23,156 nucleotides of DNA from a virus: the IMG/VR virus record IMGVR_UViG_3300010885_070285, positions 1 to 23,156 of that record; one strand, given 5' to 3'. Position 1 is the stretch's first letter. The number at the start of each line of letters is the position of its first letter. Of this stretch, positions 1 through 8,019 are shown piece by piece. Made by a program: the position numbers and the translations under genes. A model generated the notes under the pieces. It was not told where the DNA came from. It was given only the letters and a program-made list of their open reading frames with translations, and made no database searches.

Positions 1-642
1 GCTTAAAGCATAAATATTCTTAGATTCTAGAGCATTACTTTCCAAAAGCTTGCTCACATTTATATTAAGTCTTTTTGCCATAACGTCAATGAAATTAATC
101 TGATTATTTGTGATTTTTGATACAGTATCCTGATCTGGGTGATCTTCCATATCTTTGACCATTTCTTCAGCCGCAATAACTTTTCTTAGCTTTAATGCTC
201 GTCGTAAAGCTCTACCTTCTGCTCTGGTTTCCGCTACGGCAGTAGGATGGTTACGATATGCCTTGTCGCAGTTGCCCCAATAAACGTCAGCTGCACCGCT
301 CACGGCCCTATATTTAACATTCATGTCATCTGACACATCTCCTTTTAATACATAGCGTATGGTGTGTGTGGCGGTGGCTCTTTTTTCGTTATCTGGACTT
401 GGAGTTTGGACTATTTCTGTGATAGCCTCAATAACATCACAATTTAATGCTATCTCAAATATTCTCCTTAAACCGTCTGTTGTTGGATTACCACTAATCT
501 TTTCATCATCACTTAATAAACCTAGAACATGATCAGTCCACTCGAGATCATTAGGTGTGACAGTTTTTGTTTGTACTACTTCAACCGCTTCCAATGTCTT
601 CTCTTCAATCATCTCTTTGTTATCCTTCTTATTTTTGACCAT
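1..642 (-). CDS. Possible phage single-strand annealing (Rad52/Sak-like) protein, C-terminus cut by window edge
   Basis: The frame is open from an ATG at 642 to the left edge (214 residues, no stop), so the C-terminus is missing. After an acidic, low-complexity start of about 35 residues, a core follows that includes TATHTIRYVLKGD and GAADVYWGNCDKAYRNHPTA and then AVAETRAEGRALRRALKL. The AETRA-GRALR-type helix after a strand-rich half resembles the core of phage single-strand annealing proteins of the Rad52/Sak type, and a later segment beginning ITNNQINFIDVMAKRL looks like a small helical C-terminal domain. The role, annealing of complementary single strands during phage recombination, is an inference from this weak pattern. 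Only 1 nt separates it from the upstream nuclease gene, so it is the last visible gene of that transcription unit. It could instead be a conserved phage protein of other function. Confidence 0.55.
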   Translation of the reverse strand, partial: MVKNKKDNKEMIEEKTLEAVEVVQTKTVTPNDLEWTDHVLGLLSDDEKISGNPTTDGLRRIFEIALNCDVIEAITEIVQTPSPDNEKRATATHTIRYVLKGDVSDDMNVKYRAVSGAADVYWGNCDKAYRNHPTAVAETRAEGRALRRALKLRKVIAAEEMVKDMEDHPDQDTVSKITNNQINFIDVMAKRLNINVSKLLESNALESKNIYALS

Positions 643-643
643 T

Positions 644-1450
644 TTAATCCTCTATTACAAAAGTTCTGTTGTCTGGTTGTGGGAAAGATTGTTTAATATC
701 TTCTATGACTGTTTTGAGTTTAGCATAAATTATCTGTGATCTTGTTTTTGAAAAATCTTTAGTCTGCTTTATTCTTATCAGAGCCAATCCTTTACCCAAA
801 ATCAATCCTTGTTTTTTTTGATCATACGATATATTTTTAGCTAAAGCATCTTCTCCCCAAACAGGAAGAAAATGCGACGGCCCGTCTATTTCTATCGCCG
901 TATTCATTGTAGGAAGAAACAGGTCTATTTGCAACTTGGTATTTAGTAGGCTTTGCTCTTTGTGAAATTCCACCCTGTACCCATCTTGCAAAAGACTATC
1001 AAAAATAAACTTTTCTAGTTTTGATCCAACCTTGCTTGTTAAACGAACAGCGTCATTAGCCAATCTGATCATATTCTTTTTAGCTTCTTCGTCCATTCTT
1101 TCCCAAGCTTCTTTGCTCTTATTTTTTCTTTCTTGTAGAGTTTTACTATCTAATTCATCCCAAGATTTCAAAACTCCAATACCAATTTTATTTTTTTCTT
1201 CCACAGATCTTTCTTTGCCTTTTGTAGGATGTTGATGCTTGCCACTTTTAAGAGCATTCTTTTGAGCATCAGACTTATCTCTTATTGGTATTTTAAAAGA
1301 TACAGCGTCTCTTCTTATCTTATTTGCGTATGTCCCATACTCAGAAGCTATATCTGCAAAACTCTTTTTATTATCCAGATAGGACTTTCTTATAATACTT
1401 TCTTTTTCTGACTTAGATAATTTACTATACAAGATCTTTGATTGTTTCAT
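644..1450 (-). CDS. Vsr-like EDxHD nuclease with N-terminal DNA-binding region, probable free-standing homing endonuclease
   Basis: The 268-residue protein has two parts. Residues 1-140 are basic and helical, with an HTH-like segment at about 30-60 (SFADIASEYGTYANKIRRDA) and a Lys/Glu-rich stretch like the modular DNA-binding repeats of homing enzymes. Residues 145-250 match the Vsr-like fold. E165, D176 (QIDLFLP), H193 (GPSHF) and D210 (SYDQKK) fit the order of the EDxHD homing endonuclease family, whose prototype is I-Bth0305I from a phage recA intron. E187 (AIEIDG) sits 11 residues after the Asp, as in the paralogous-looking nuclease at 18161-18613. The start overlaps the end of the upstream gene by 26 nt, and the gene sits at the end of the glycosyltransferase block, a position typical of an inserted selfish gene. 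The family call rests on motifs; the homing role is inferred, and no cut or insertion site is evident. Confidence 0.7.
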   Translation of the reverse strand: MKQSKILYSKLSKSEKESIIRKSYLDNKKSFADIASEYGTYANKIRRDAVSFKIPIRDKSDAQKNALKSGKHQHPTKGKERSVEEKNKIGIGVLKSWDELDSKTLQERKNKSKEAWERMDEEAKKNMIRLANDAVRLTSKVGSKLEKFIFDSLLQDGYRVEFHKEQSLLNTKLQIDLFLPTMNTAIEIDGPSHFLPVWGEDALAKNISYDQKKQGLILGKGLALIRIKQTKDFSKTRSQIIYAKLKTVIEDIKQSFPQPDNRTFVIED

Positions 1451-1877
1451 ATGAAAAATCCTCCGATATACCTATTGGTTTTTTCCAGCACATATCATAT
1501 ATATCATAAAGTTGTTGATTCTTAGTTATTATATTCAGGTCTTTTGAATCGAATATTTCAGACCAATATTTAAAATTTTGGATATGTTTTGTCCAAGGCA
1601 ACTCATATGCATAATAAAATCTTTTTGATAGATTAATAAAATTTTTGCTCAATATTAACGACGGCATATCGAATACTACCAAATTGCCTTTGAAAAATTT
1701 GGCTTGGCTAATATGTAATATTGGTACTGAGTTATTTTCTACAATTTCTGAATAACTATTAAAAATACATATTTGACTATATGGATTATTATCAATAAGA
1801 GATTTTGCAGTTTTTAAAATATGTTCAGATGTTGTTGTATTCTCTAGTTTAATACATAGTATTCCCAGATCAATCAT
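1425..1877 (-). CDS. Hypothetical protein in glycosyltransferase cluster
   Basis: I do not recognise this 150-residue protein with confidence. It has alternating hydrophobic strands and helices (LGILCIKLE near the start, QICIFNSY, GNLVVFDMPSLIL, FYYAYELPW, LNIITKN) that read like one Rossmann-type half of a GT-B glycosyltransferase, but no substrate-binding motif is visible. It has no signal peptide or membrane segment. Its ATG overlaps the stop of the upstream glycosyltransferase-like gene by 4 nt, so it is translationally coupled to that cluster. A role alongside the neighbouring sugar-transfer proteins is inferred from position only. One possibility is that it supplies an N-terminal GT-B domain missing from the short protein next to it. 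Confidence 0.6.
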   Translation of the reverse strand: MIDLGILCIKLENTTTSEHILKTAKSLIDNNPYSQICIFNSYSEIVENNSVPILHISQAKFFKGNLVVFDMPSLILSKNFINLSKRFYYAYELPWTKHIQNFKYWSEIFDSKDLNIITKNQQLYDIYDMCWKKPIGISEDFSYETIKDLV

Positions 1878-2575
1878 GATTTTAATATCCTGTCTAAAAA
1901 TTTATTATATGTCTCTATGTCTTGAGATAATGAAATTTTATCTTCTATCAATTGTCCATCTTTTGGTCTTAAGATTTTTGTTCCACAACTTAATGCTTCT
2001 GGCAAATATAGATTATCAACCAACAAACAACTACTAGCTTTATTTAAAACTTCCGCCCTATCTTGTTCTGATAGTAAGCCAATATTTTGTTGATGTTTCA
2101 TCGACGATGGTCCAAAAATTCTTATATTAAATTTTTTATTTGGATATAAAACACTCAATAAATCATCATTAATATTTGAAGACCTATCAATAAAACATGG
2201 AATATATTTATCTCTCTGTTTATTTGTATTAAAGAATATATGTTTATTTATTAATTGTGGAATTTCTATCATAGAGCCTTTATCCGATTTTTTCCCGATA
2301 TTTAAGCAGTACTTACTTAGCGAGTCTATAACATTGTTATCTATAATATCATGATAAAGTATTATTTTTTTGCTTTTATTAAATTCATTTATATATTGAT
2401 ATATTTCATTAGTCATTAATGAAGAAACAAAAATATATGCATCAAAATCATATCTATAATGTATATGATACAGATTTCCATCAATTCGATCATTTATAAT
2501 AGTCAAATCATCAGATTCAATTATAGAAATATTATTAATAAATTTATCGTCGAATTCTTGTACAAATAATTTCAT
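1874..2575 (-). CDS. Glycosyltransferase-like protein (GT-B type, short)
   Basis: The 233-residue protein has a C-terminal segment resembling the nucleotide-sugar-binding half of GT-B enzymes: a strand-turn at FNIRIFGPSS, a helix with LSEQDRAEVLNKASSCLLVD, then LYLPEALSCGTKILRP. The ALSCGTKIL part matches the E-A-ascG-pvi pattern of GT4-like transferases. The N-terminal half is poorly conserved (YDFDAYIFVSSLM, KIILYHDII). At 233 residues it is much shorter than a usual two-domain GT-B enzyme of 350-400, so it may be a reduced enzyme, work with the adjacent 150-residue protein, or be inactive. It overlaps both neighbours by 4 nt, which indicates a tightly coupled operon. Donor and acceptor are unknown. 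Confidence 0.65.
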   Translation of the reverse strand: MKLFVQEFDDKFINNISIIESDDLTIINDRIDGNLYHIHYRYDFDAYIFVSSLMTNEIYQYINEFNKSKKIILYHDIIDNNVIDSLSKYCLNIGKKSDKGSMIEIPQLINKHIFFNTNKQRDKYIPCFIDRSSNINDDLLSVLYPNKKFNIRIFGPSSMKHQQNIGLLSEQDRAEVLNKASSCLLVDNLYLPEALSCGTKILRPKDGQLIEDKISLSQDIETYNKFLDRILKS

Positions 2576-3240
2576 ATAAATAGCTTAGCCTTTGATATAT
2601 CTTTTACTGTGTTAATTTTCATTATATTTTTTTTGCTTATGAAATGTTTATCAAATATAGTATTATGTTTTTCCATTAAAGTATTGATTAATTCAAAAAG
2701 AAATAATTGATCAATATTGTCGGAATCACAAATTTTTTTCATATTTTGAACAGCGTTATTATCTAAGAGGGCACATTCGGACCAGGGTGTTGGTAGATCA
2801 TAAAATAAATAATTGATTTCTTCCGATTCACCACATCCTATATTAAAATTTGTTTTTGGCTTGTCGATTAAAAATATTTTTGATTTAATAGAATTTTTAA
2901 TGCATAAATTTTTAAACAAAATACCGTTGCTAACTATTAATAGATTATTTGATGAGGTGTGATTATCTATAAACAGTTTTATTAGTTTTGCTTGATTGGT
3001 ATTTGTATAATTTGTATTTTCGATGACATGAACACGATTATATTTAGATATTACTTTCCTAATCTTATCGCACTCAAATCCTGCCCCAACATAAATATTA
3101 CAGTTATTATCTATTTTTTTAAATTGCTGTATCTGATAATCTAGTACTGTTGTTGAATTTTTGATTGTCAATAAGGCTTTGGATCCCAAGGATTTCATTC
3201 CTTTGGTAATTTCTGGTACTAGTAATAGTATATCAAGCAT
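2572..3240 (-). CDS. Nucleotidyltransferase-like protein (GT-A/NTP-transferase fold)
   Basis: The 222-residue protein begins LDILLLVPEITKGMKSLGSK, which reads like a degenerate nucleotide-binding loop of sugar or choline nucleotidyltransferases (hydrophobic strand, loop, then Lys followed by ALLTI). It continues with TTVLDYQIQQFKKI and NIYVGAGFECDKIRKVI, the usual second strand-helix unit. NTNYTNTNQAKLIKLF resembles the Y-x-x-TN segment of LicC-type cytidylyltransferases, and NNLLIVSNGILF occupies the place where the metal-binding acidic residue normally sits. The glycine-rich GxGxR signature and the usual Asp are not obvious, so activity is uncertain. If active it would make an activated sugar or alcohol for the adjacent transferases. 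It overlaps the previous gene by 8 nt and the next by 4. Confidence 0.55.
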   Translation of the reverse strand: MLDILLLVPEITKGMKSLGSKALLTIKNSTTVLDYQIQQFKKIDNNCNIYVGAGFECDKIRKVISKYNRVHVIENTNYTNTNQAKLIKLFIDNHTSSNNLLIVSNGILFKNLCIKNSIKSKIFLIDKPKTNFNIGCGESEEINYLFYDLPTPWSECALLDNNAVQNMKKICDSDNIDQLFLFELINTLMEKHNTIFDKHFISKKNIMKINTVKDISKAKLFI

Positions 3241-3973
3241 AGTATTTTATTAAAGGATTATCTATTTCTTTAAGAGCTAGTGTGATATCTGGGTTAACAG
3301 TGTCTTTAATCTCTTCATATGTTTTTAAGGATATGAATAGACCATCCGTCTCTTCTTGATTTCTATATAAAGCATGTGCTATTGGTTGTTTTATCGTGAC
3401 TATATAGTTTATGCTAGAAATATCTTTCTCCCATGAATCACAAGAAGACGCAAGATTAATCCATAGAAACTGATATTTATCTTTATTCGGATTAGTATTT
3501 AATACTATGCTAAGACTTTCTTGATAGTCAAATTCTTCCAACATATTATGTAGTTTCCAATCTATATTATTCTTTTCAAGATTTTTGAAAGAATTAATTA
3601 TACTTTCTGTATTATTCTTTTGATAAGTTATTATAGAAACAAATCCTGGCTTTATCGATAAATTGATTATCTTTTGTGCAATATCTGTGTGGTCGTTCTC
3701 CCCGAGAAAAACTATCAAATAATAGGTTGCTCTATTTTTAAAATATAAATGTTTTTTTAGATCTTCAATAGATCCTATTTTATCTTTATGTTCTTCATAT
3801 GCTTTCGTACTAAATGCGTATGGACAAAGATAGTTATGTATATAATAAAATTTTTCACTATTTATTATTAATTGTTTACTGTCTTTTATTTGATCAATAA
3901 TATTCATGACACAAGGATCTTGACTATCTGCATAGTCTGAGAAGATACATTTCTCACAATTTGTATTTTTCAT
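3233..3973 (-). CDS. Cys-cluster protein in glycosyltransferase block
   Basis: The 246-residue protein is not assigned to a family. Its N-terminus holds a Cys set (C6 and C9 in CEKC, C21 in DPCVMN, C50 in NYLCPYAFS) suited to bind zinc or an iron-sulphur cluster. The remainder has a possible GT-A-like or Rossmann start (ATYYLIVFLGENDHTDIAQK, FVSIITYQKN) and a helical C-terminus ending NPLIKYYA. No DxD metal motif of GT-A enzymes is clear. It sits between the methyltransferase-like and nucleotidyltransferase-like genes, overlapping them by 4 and 8 nt, so it is co-translated with the cluster. A binding or sugar-modifying role is inferred from context alone. Confidence 0.55.
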   Translation of the reverse strand: MKNTNCEKCIFSDYADSQDPCVMNIIDQIKDSKQLIINSEKFYYIHNYLCPYAFSTKAYEEHKDKIGSIEDLKKHLYFKNRATYYLIVFLGENDHTDIAQKIINLSIKPGFVSIITYQKNNTESIINSFKNLEKNNIDWKLHNMLEEFDYQESLSIVLNTNPNKDKYQFLWINLASSCDSWEKDISSINYIVTIKQPIAHALYRNQEETDGLFISLKTYEEIKDTVNPDITLALKEIDNPLIKYYA

Positions 3974-4395
3974 ATTCCTACTCTTTGAATGGTAATGTAT
4001 GTCTTAAAAAAATCTGTAGAGTTTTCTAATTTTGTGACTTTGAATTCTTGGTTTGATTCAAATATAAGTGTGATTTGCTTTAATGAAAAAATAGACTTAA
4101 CTCCGTTTATAAAACCAAGCATTTCCTTATCCGATAATGCATTATTAATATATTGTCTAGAAATATGCTTGAAATTATTTATTGTAAGAGTTACTAATCC
4201 ATTTGGTCTAATTTTTTCTTTTATTTCTTCCAAGATATTATTTGCTACTGATGAATCAAAATATTCTAAGCATCCACAATATATATGGTCTATTGAATAA
4301 TTAACAAGATTAGATAGATCATTGATTTCTATGTTGTCGAATCCCTGTATTGTATCTTGTTTCTTGATCGTATATAGATTTATTAATCTGTTCAT
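3970..4395 (-). CDS. Reduced SAM-methyltransferase-like protein
   Basis: The 141-residue protein resembles the second half of a class I methyltransferase domain: NYSIDHIYCGCLEYF matches the post-motif region (SiD-iy-shvLEHf), and NILEEIKEKIRPNGLVTLTI matches the L-e-rvLkPgG-l-i signature. A segment around HISRQYINNALSDKEMLGFING follows. The glycine-rich SAM-binding motif I is missing: the N-terminus (NRLINLYTIKKQDTIQGFDN) has no GxGxG. SAM binding is therefore doubtful, and the protein may be a structural remnant or partner. Usual family members are 180-250 residues. It overlaps neighbours by 4 nt on each side inside the glycosyltransferase block. Confidence 0.55.
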   Translation of the reverse strand: MNRLINLYTIKKQDTIQGFDNIEINDLSNLVNYSIDHIYCGCLEYFDSSVANNILEEIKEKIRPNGLVTLTINNFKHISRQYINNALSDKEMLGFINGVKSIFSLKQITLIFESNQEFKVTKLENSTDFFKTYITIQRVGI

Positions 4396-5273
4396 AGTAA
4401 AAGAGGTTCCTTTATTCTGTTAATAATGGTATCATAGATTTCATCTTGAAATTTTACTAGATCATACTTTTTAGCTAAAAAACTAATACGATCTTTAATT
4501 TTATCCACATTACGTATTTTTAAAGTTGATTCTATTATTAGATGAATTTTATTAAAATCATCTATATTTATGATTCCTTCTTCTTCTGGTACCGATGAAG
4601 ACAAAACATCACATCCGCAAGATAAAGCTATTAAAGAATCGAAAGTTTTTTTTATAGATATACAAATATTATATTCTTTTAAAGTGCTAATAATTTTTTC
4701 ATAAGAAATATTTTGATCAATATTTATAATGCCAGCATCTGGAAAATATTTCTTTACATAAGAATATAGTATATCCACCGATTTTGCATTATTGGGATTC
4801 AGTAAAACCACAGACTTGCGTGGTTGATCAAAATCAATTTTTACTTTTGGAATCCCATACGGTATATATTTACCATTATCTATAGACCATTCAGATTTTA
4901 ATGACTCATTAGTATATATTTTAAATGAATCGCCCAATCTGTTCTGTAATAAGAATTTATCTTCTTTTTTAAGTGCTGGGTCTGGTGATTCGTGGAAAAA
5001 TATCATATCCAGGATGTGTTCGCTTTTATAAAAACTAGCGTTAGACGTATACTGTACCGGATCGTTGTTCCAATATATGTCATAACAAAACATTCCACGA
5101 GTACGGATATACTCAGATTCATACATAAATGACATATCTAAATGTTTTATTAAAAATTTATCAAAAATACTATTACTATAATCATATAATATCTTTATAT
5201 CTTTTCTTTTAGGATCACCAGATAAGTAGAGTATAGGACTCAAAATATTCTGCATTATTGTAGAATATGACAT
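4392..5273 (-). CDS. Divergent glycosyltransferase-like protein (GT-B type)
   Basis: The 293-residue protein looks like a divergent GT-B enzyme. The N-terminal half contains ILDMIFFHESPDPALKKED and YTNESLKSEWSIDNGKYIPYG, the kind of segment that ends the acceptor domain of GT4 proteins. The C-terminal half starts SVVLLNPNNAKSVDILYSY and ends with a nucleotide-sugar-like motif at TFDSLIALSCGCDVLSSSVP, similar to ALSCGTKIL in the protein at 1874-2575, so the two may be paralogues. The canonical E-x7-E is not intact. It has no signal peptide or transmembrane helix, so it is cytoplasmic. It overlaps the upstream gene by 19 nt and the downstream one by 4 nt. Confidence 0.6.
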   Translation of the reverse strand: MSYSTIMQNILSPILYLSGDPKRKDIKILYDYSNSIFDKFLIKHLDMSFMYESEYIRTRGMFCYDIYWNNDPVQYTSNASFYKSEHILDMIFFHESPDPALKKEDKFLLQNRLGDSFKIYTNESLKSEWSIDNGKYIPYGIPKVKIDFDQPRKSVVLLNPNNAKSVDILYSYVKKYFPDAGIINIDQNISYEKIISTLKEYNICISIKKTFDSLIALSCGCDVLSSSVPEEEGIINIDDFNKIHLIIESTLKIRNVDKIKDRISFLAKKYDLVKFQDEIYDTIINRIKEPLLL

Positions 5274-6301
5274 ATTGTTTCTCCTAAATTTTTATTATTA
5301 TTTTTTTTCATTCTATTATTTTTATTATTTTGTTGATTTTTTATATCTATCATTTTTTTACAGAGGTCCGCTGTCGGTATTGAGGTCATTAAATCTTCAA
5401 GATCATTTGATGTATCTATACTTATTGCCGGTATTTGTATACTAGTAGTATTATGTTTGTTTATAATATTTTTTTCTGATTTAACAAAATATTTCTCATA
5501 AAGATACTGTGAATAATCATCGTTCAGAGATAGGAAACAATCAAAAGTATTTAATGATGCTATAACTGATTCTGTCTCTAGTCCATTAAAAATAAATACA
5601 ATATTATCATAGTCTATAATTTTAAGTTTTTGTTTTGTTTCTTTATAATAATTTTCTAAATCTTTTTTATCTTGCTCTGTACCTTTACAGCATATTAAAA
5701 GATTAACATTAGCATAAGAACGAAATGATATAAGAAAAGAATTAATGATTTTCTGAATAATCGAAATATTCTGTTTATAGGTTCCTATAAAACCAAAAAT
5801 AAAATTGTCTCCAATTTTTTCTCCAAGATTATATCTTTTATTAGAATGCTGCGATATTTCTTTATCTGAAAATGATTCATCAAAAACAACTATAGGAGAT
5901 GTTATATTTGATCTAATTAATATTGTTTTATCATGATCGTTGTCAACTAATACGTAGTCGAATGAATTAAGCTTCTGATAATTTTGATTATAGGAGACTT
6001 TTGATATTCTATTATCGATAATGGGTATTGCTATATTTTTAACAGATTTTTGTATTGAGAGGTATTCTACTGGTGCATGTTGTATTAGTGAATTTAATTG
6101 AAATTTTTCTGGAATATTCTCTATAAAATTAAGTATACCAGTATCATCTTGAGTTACAGACAGATCATCTATATATAATGGTCTACCTATAATAGACATT
6201 TTTTTTATGATAAAGGCTCTATGGATAGACTCTAAATAAATTTTTGATAGTTGCCCCATATAATCATATTGTCTATATGGACCAATGAATATTGTTGTCA
6301 T
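5255..6301 (-). CDS. Glycosyltransferase-like protein with Asn/Lys-rich tail
   Basis: This 348-residue protein has a GT-B-like outline. An N-terminal domain opens TTIFIGPYRQYDYMGQLS and includes NSFDYVLVDNDHDKTIL. A linker precedes a second Rossmann domain at DNFIFGFIGTYKQNISIIQK, ANVNLLICCKGTEQDKKDL and VFIFNGLETESVIASLNTFDCFLSL. The GFIGTY and FNGLETESVIASLNTFDCF segments are in the order seen in GT4 enzymes. The final E-x7-E region is not conserved. Residues of about 322-340 are a low-complexity Asn/Lys run (NQQNNKNNRMKKNNN) encoded by an AT-repeat-like stretch. The gap to the upstream glycosyltransferase is 8 nt. Function in sugar transfer is inferred and the substrate is unknown. Confidence 0.6.
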   Translation of the reverse strand: MTTIFIGPYRQYDYMGQLSKIYLESIHRAFIIKKMSIIGRPLYIDDLSVTQDDTGILNFIENIPEKFQLNSLIQHAPVEYLSIQKSVKNIAIPIIDNRISKVSYNQNYQKLNSFDYVLVDNDHDKTILIRSNITSPIVVFDESFSDKEISQHSNKRYNLGEKIGDNFIFGFIGTYKQNISIIQKIINSFLISFRSYANVNLLICCKGTEQDKKDLENYYKETKQKLKIIDYDNIVFIFNGLETESVIASLNTFDCFLSLNDDYSQYLYEKYFVKSEKNIINKHNTTSIQIPAISIDTSNDLEDLMTSIPTADLCKKMIDIKNQQNNKNNRMKKNNNKNLGETICHILQ

Positions 6302-6309
6302 AATAGTTC

Positions 6310-7974
6310 TTATGTGTTTGCCTTGATTGATGCATATTGTATGAAGTCGTCATTGAATTTAATATTTTCAGATCTAACCTTATCTGAATGATTTATATTG
6401 TCTATGTATGTATTTATATATGTTACTATATCATCATATTCATGCTTAGTAATATTAGACCCATGCATAGAAAAGCCATAATCTACATATTGTAACAAAG
6501 TTAGTATGCTCATAGATGATATCTTGTCTATATCTTTTAGATGACTAAAGCATAATTTTGCTGTATTATCAAAATGCTGACTGCTATTTGTGTCTATTTC
6601 TTTTTCAATTTTATTCATAAATGTTGCTGAACTGTGCCAGTCTGATCTATAGGTACTGTCTATATGATCCAAATGATTTTCCCATTTTTTTGCTATGTCA
6701 TCCCAATTATAGTATTTTTCTGTAAGCTGTCTAGTCTTTTGGCCTATAGCCGATCTCTCTGAGTCTGACATATTGCATAATTTAACTATTTCATTTGCTA
6801 ATTGTTCATTATCTGGATAAACTCTTATTGCTTTTGTTTCAAGTTCTTTAAAGTATGATTTTGGACTAATAGGAACAGCATCTAGCTTTTTTACAATATC
6901 GCACATTGCACTATAATCAACTGTAAATATTGGTAATCCGCAAGCTCCTGCTTCTGTTTGTGGGCATCCAAAACCTTCGCATATGGAATATTGTACATAA
7001 GCATCGAATAGATTATAGACCTTAGCTAGCTGTTCAGTTGATATTCCATTTGTTACAGAGGAGAATGTCATGCTTTTTTCCAAACATCTTGAACATACTT
7101 TTTGTGGTCCTACAAAGACACTTGAACTCATATTACCACAACGTCTACATAGATATGTAAATAGTACTCTGTTAGCTAGTCTGTGTTCTTTTAAAAGTTC
7201 TGGCAGATCCCAACCAGCATCAGGATAACTTGTATGAATATACAAATATATTTTTTTACCCAGCGGATTATTTTCTTCTTTCAAGATATCCATAGCTTTT
7301 CTAAAAGAAACCATAAGTTCTGGTATCAATTTTCTTTTTTGATTTCTCATAACTGATCCTATGACTATGCTGTCATTAGGTATGTCATACTCTTCTTTTA
7401 GAGATTTTTTGTCTTTTACTGGATGAAACGTAAAGAGATCAACCCCAGGGGATGCGGTATCTATATAATTTATCTTGCCTGAGCTTTGATCTTTTAGAAC
7501 ATTGGCACCCCAATCAGAATAAGTAAAAATACTGTCGGCAGAGAGAAATGTGTCTATCCACTCTTCCTGCTGTGGAGCGGAGTCAACTGTTGGCATAAGT
7601 ATCCAATGAAAGAATTTTCTTAAAGGCGATAGTGCTTGGTACGAACTCATCCAATAATCCCTAATATCTATCACAACATCTGGCTTAAAATCTAATAAGA
7701 CTTTTTCAAATCTCCATCTACCAAATTGATTATCTCCCCTCGAAGTATACTCTTTGTGTCTTGGATCATCTTCCTTGACTGCATTAGCATAGTATCTCCA
7801 AGGTATATTCTTATCTCTTGCATCATTTACCATGCCATAAGAAGCAAATTCTGCTATGTCATACTTGTTAGTCTTATACAGTCGAGATAGGATTTCTCTA
7901 GTATAAATTGAAAAGCCAGAGCTAAGAAAGCTGGCTTCAGAAACCATGAGTATTTTAAGTTTTGATTTATTCAT
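6310..7974 (-). CDS. GT4-family glycosyltransferase with inserted zinc ribbon
   Basis: The 554-residue protein is the clearest glycosyltransferase of the cluster. The N-terminal domain starts KILMVSEASFLSSGFSIYTR with the SGF-Y acceptor-side loop and contains PDVVIDIRDYWMSSY and DSIFTYSDWGANVL. The donor domain begins IVIGSVMRNQKRKLIPEL (Arg/Lys pair for the diphosphate) and has ICEGFGCPQTEAGACGLPIF with the retaining GT-B E-x7-E pair E333/E341. Between them is a four-Cys insertion, C276-x2-C279 and C294-x2-C297, which makes a zinc ribbon not present in ordinary GT4 enzymes. About 130 C-terminal residues after the catalytic core are helical and unassigned. It is the first gene after the ssb terminator. 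No Shine-Dalgarno sequence is visible before its ATG. It transfers a sugar from a nucleotide donor; the acceptor (virion, DNA base or host glycan) is unknown. Confidence 0.85.
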   Translation of the reverse strand: MNKSKLKILMVSEASFLSSGFSIYTREILSRLYKTNKYDIAEFASYGMVNDARDKNIPWRYYANAVKEDDPRHKEYTSRGDNQFGRWRFEKVLLDFKPDVVIDIRDYWMSSYQALSPLRKFFHWILMPTVDSAPQQEEWIDTFLSADSIFTYSDWGANVLKDQSSGKINYIDTASPGVDLFTFHPVKDKKSLKEEYDIPNDSIVIGSVMRNQKRKLIPELMVSFRKAMDILKEENNPLGKKIYLYIHTSYPDAGWDLPELLKEHRLANRVLFTYLCRRCGNMSSSVFVGPQKVCSRCLEKSMTFSSVTNGISTEQLAKVYNLFDAYVQYSICEGFGCPQTEAGACGLPIFTVDYSAMCDIVKKLDAVPISPKSYFKELETKAIRVYPDNEQLANEIVKLCNMSDSERSAIGQKTRQLTEKYYNWDDIAKKWENHLDHIDSTYRSDWHSSATFMNKIEKEIDTNSSQHFDNTAKLCFSHLKDIDKISSMSILTLLQYVDYGFSMHGSNITKHEYDDIVTYINTYIDNINHSDKVRSENIKFNDDFIQYASIKANT

Positions 7975-7992
7975 AATAATAAAGAGGGAAGA

Positions 7993-8019
7993 TAAAAATA
8001 GGGGCGTTTTACCGCCCCC
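7993..8019 (-). terminator. Rho-independent terminator after ssb
   Basis: Read on the minus strand, a GC stem GGGGCG / CGCCCC (8013-8018 with 8001-8006) closes a six-base loop and is followed directly by TATTTTTATC. It lies about 33 nt past the ssb stop and before the glycosyltransferase gene. In a genome this AT-rich, a 6-bp pure GC stem plus T-run is a convincing intrinsic terminator. It would separate abundant ssb transcripts from the glycosyltransferase operon, with read-through supplying the latter. Confidence 0.88.

Noticed and set aside
5282-5345. AT-rich repeat-like stretch as an origin or repeat element
   Set aside because: It encodes the Asn/Lys-rich tail of a glycosyltransferase-like protein and has no ordered repeat unit or box structure.
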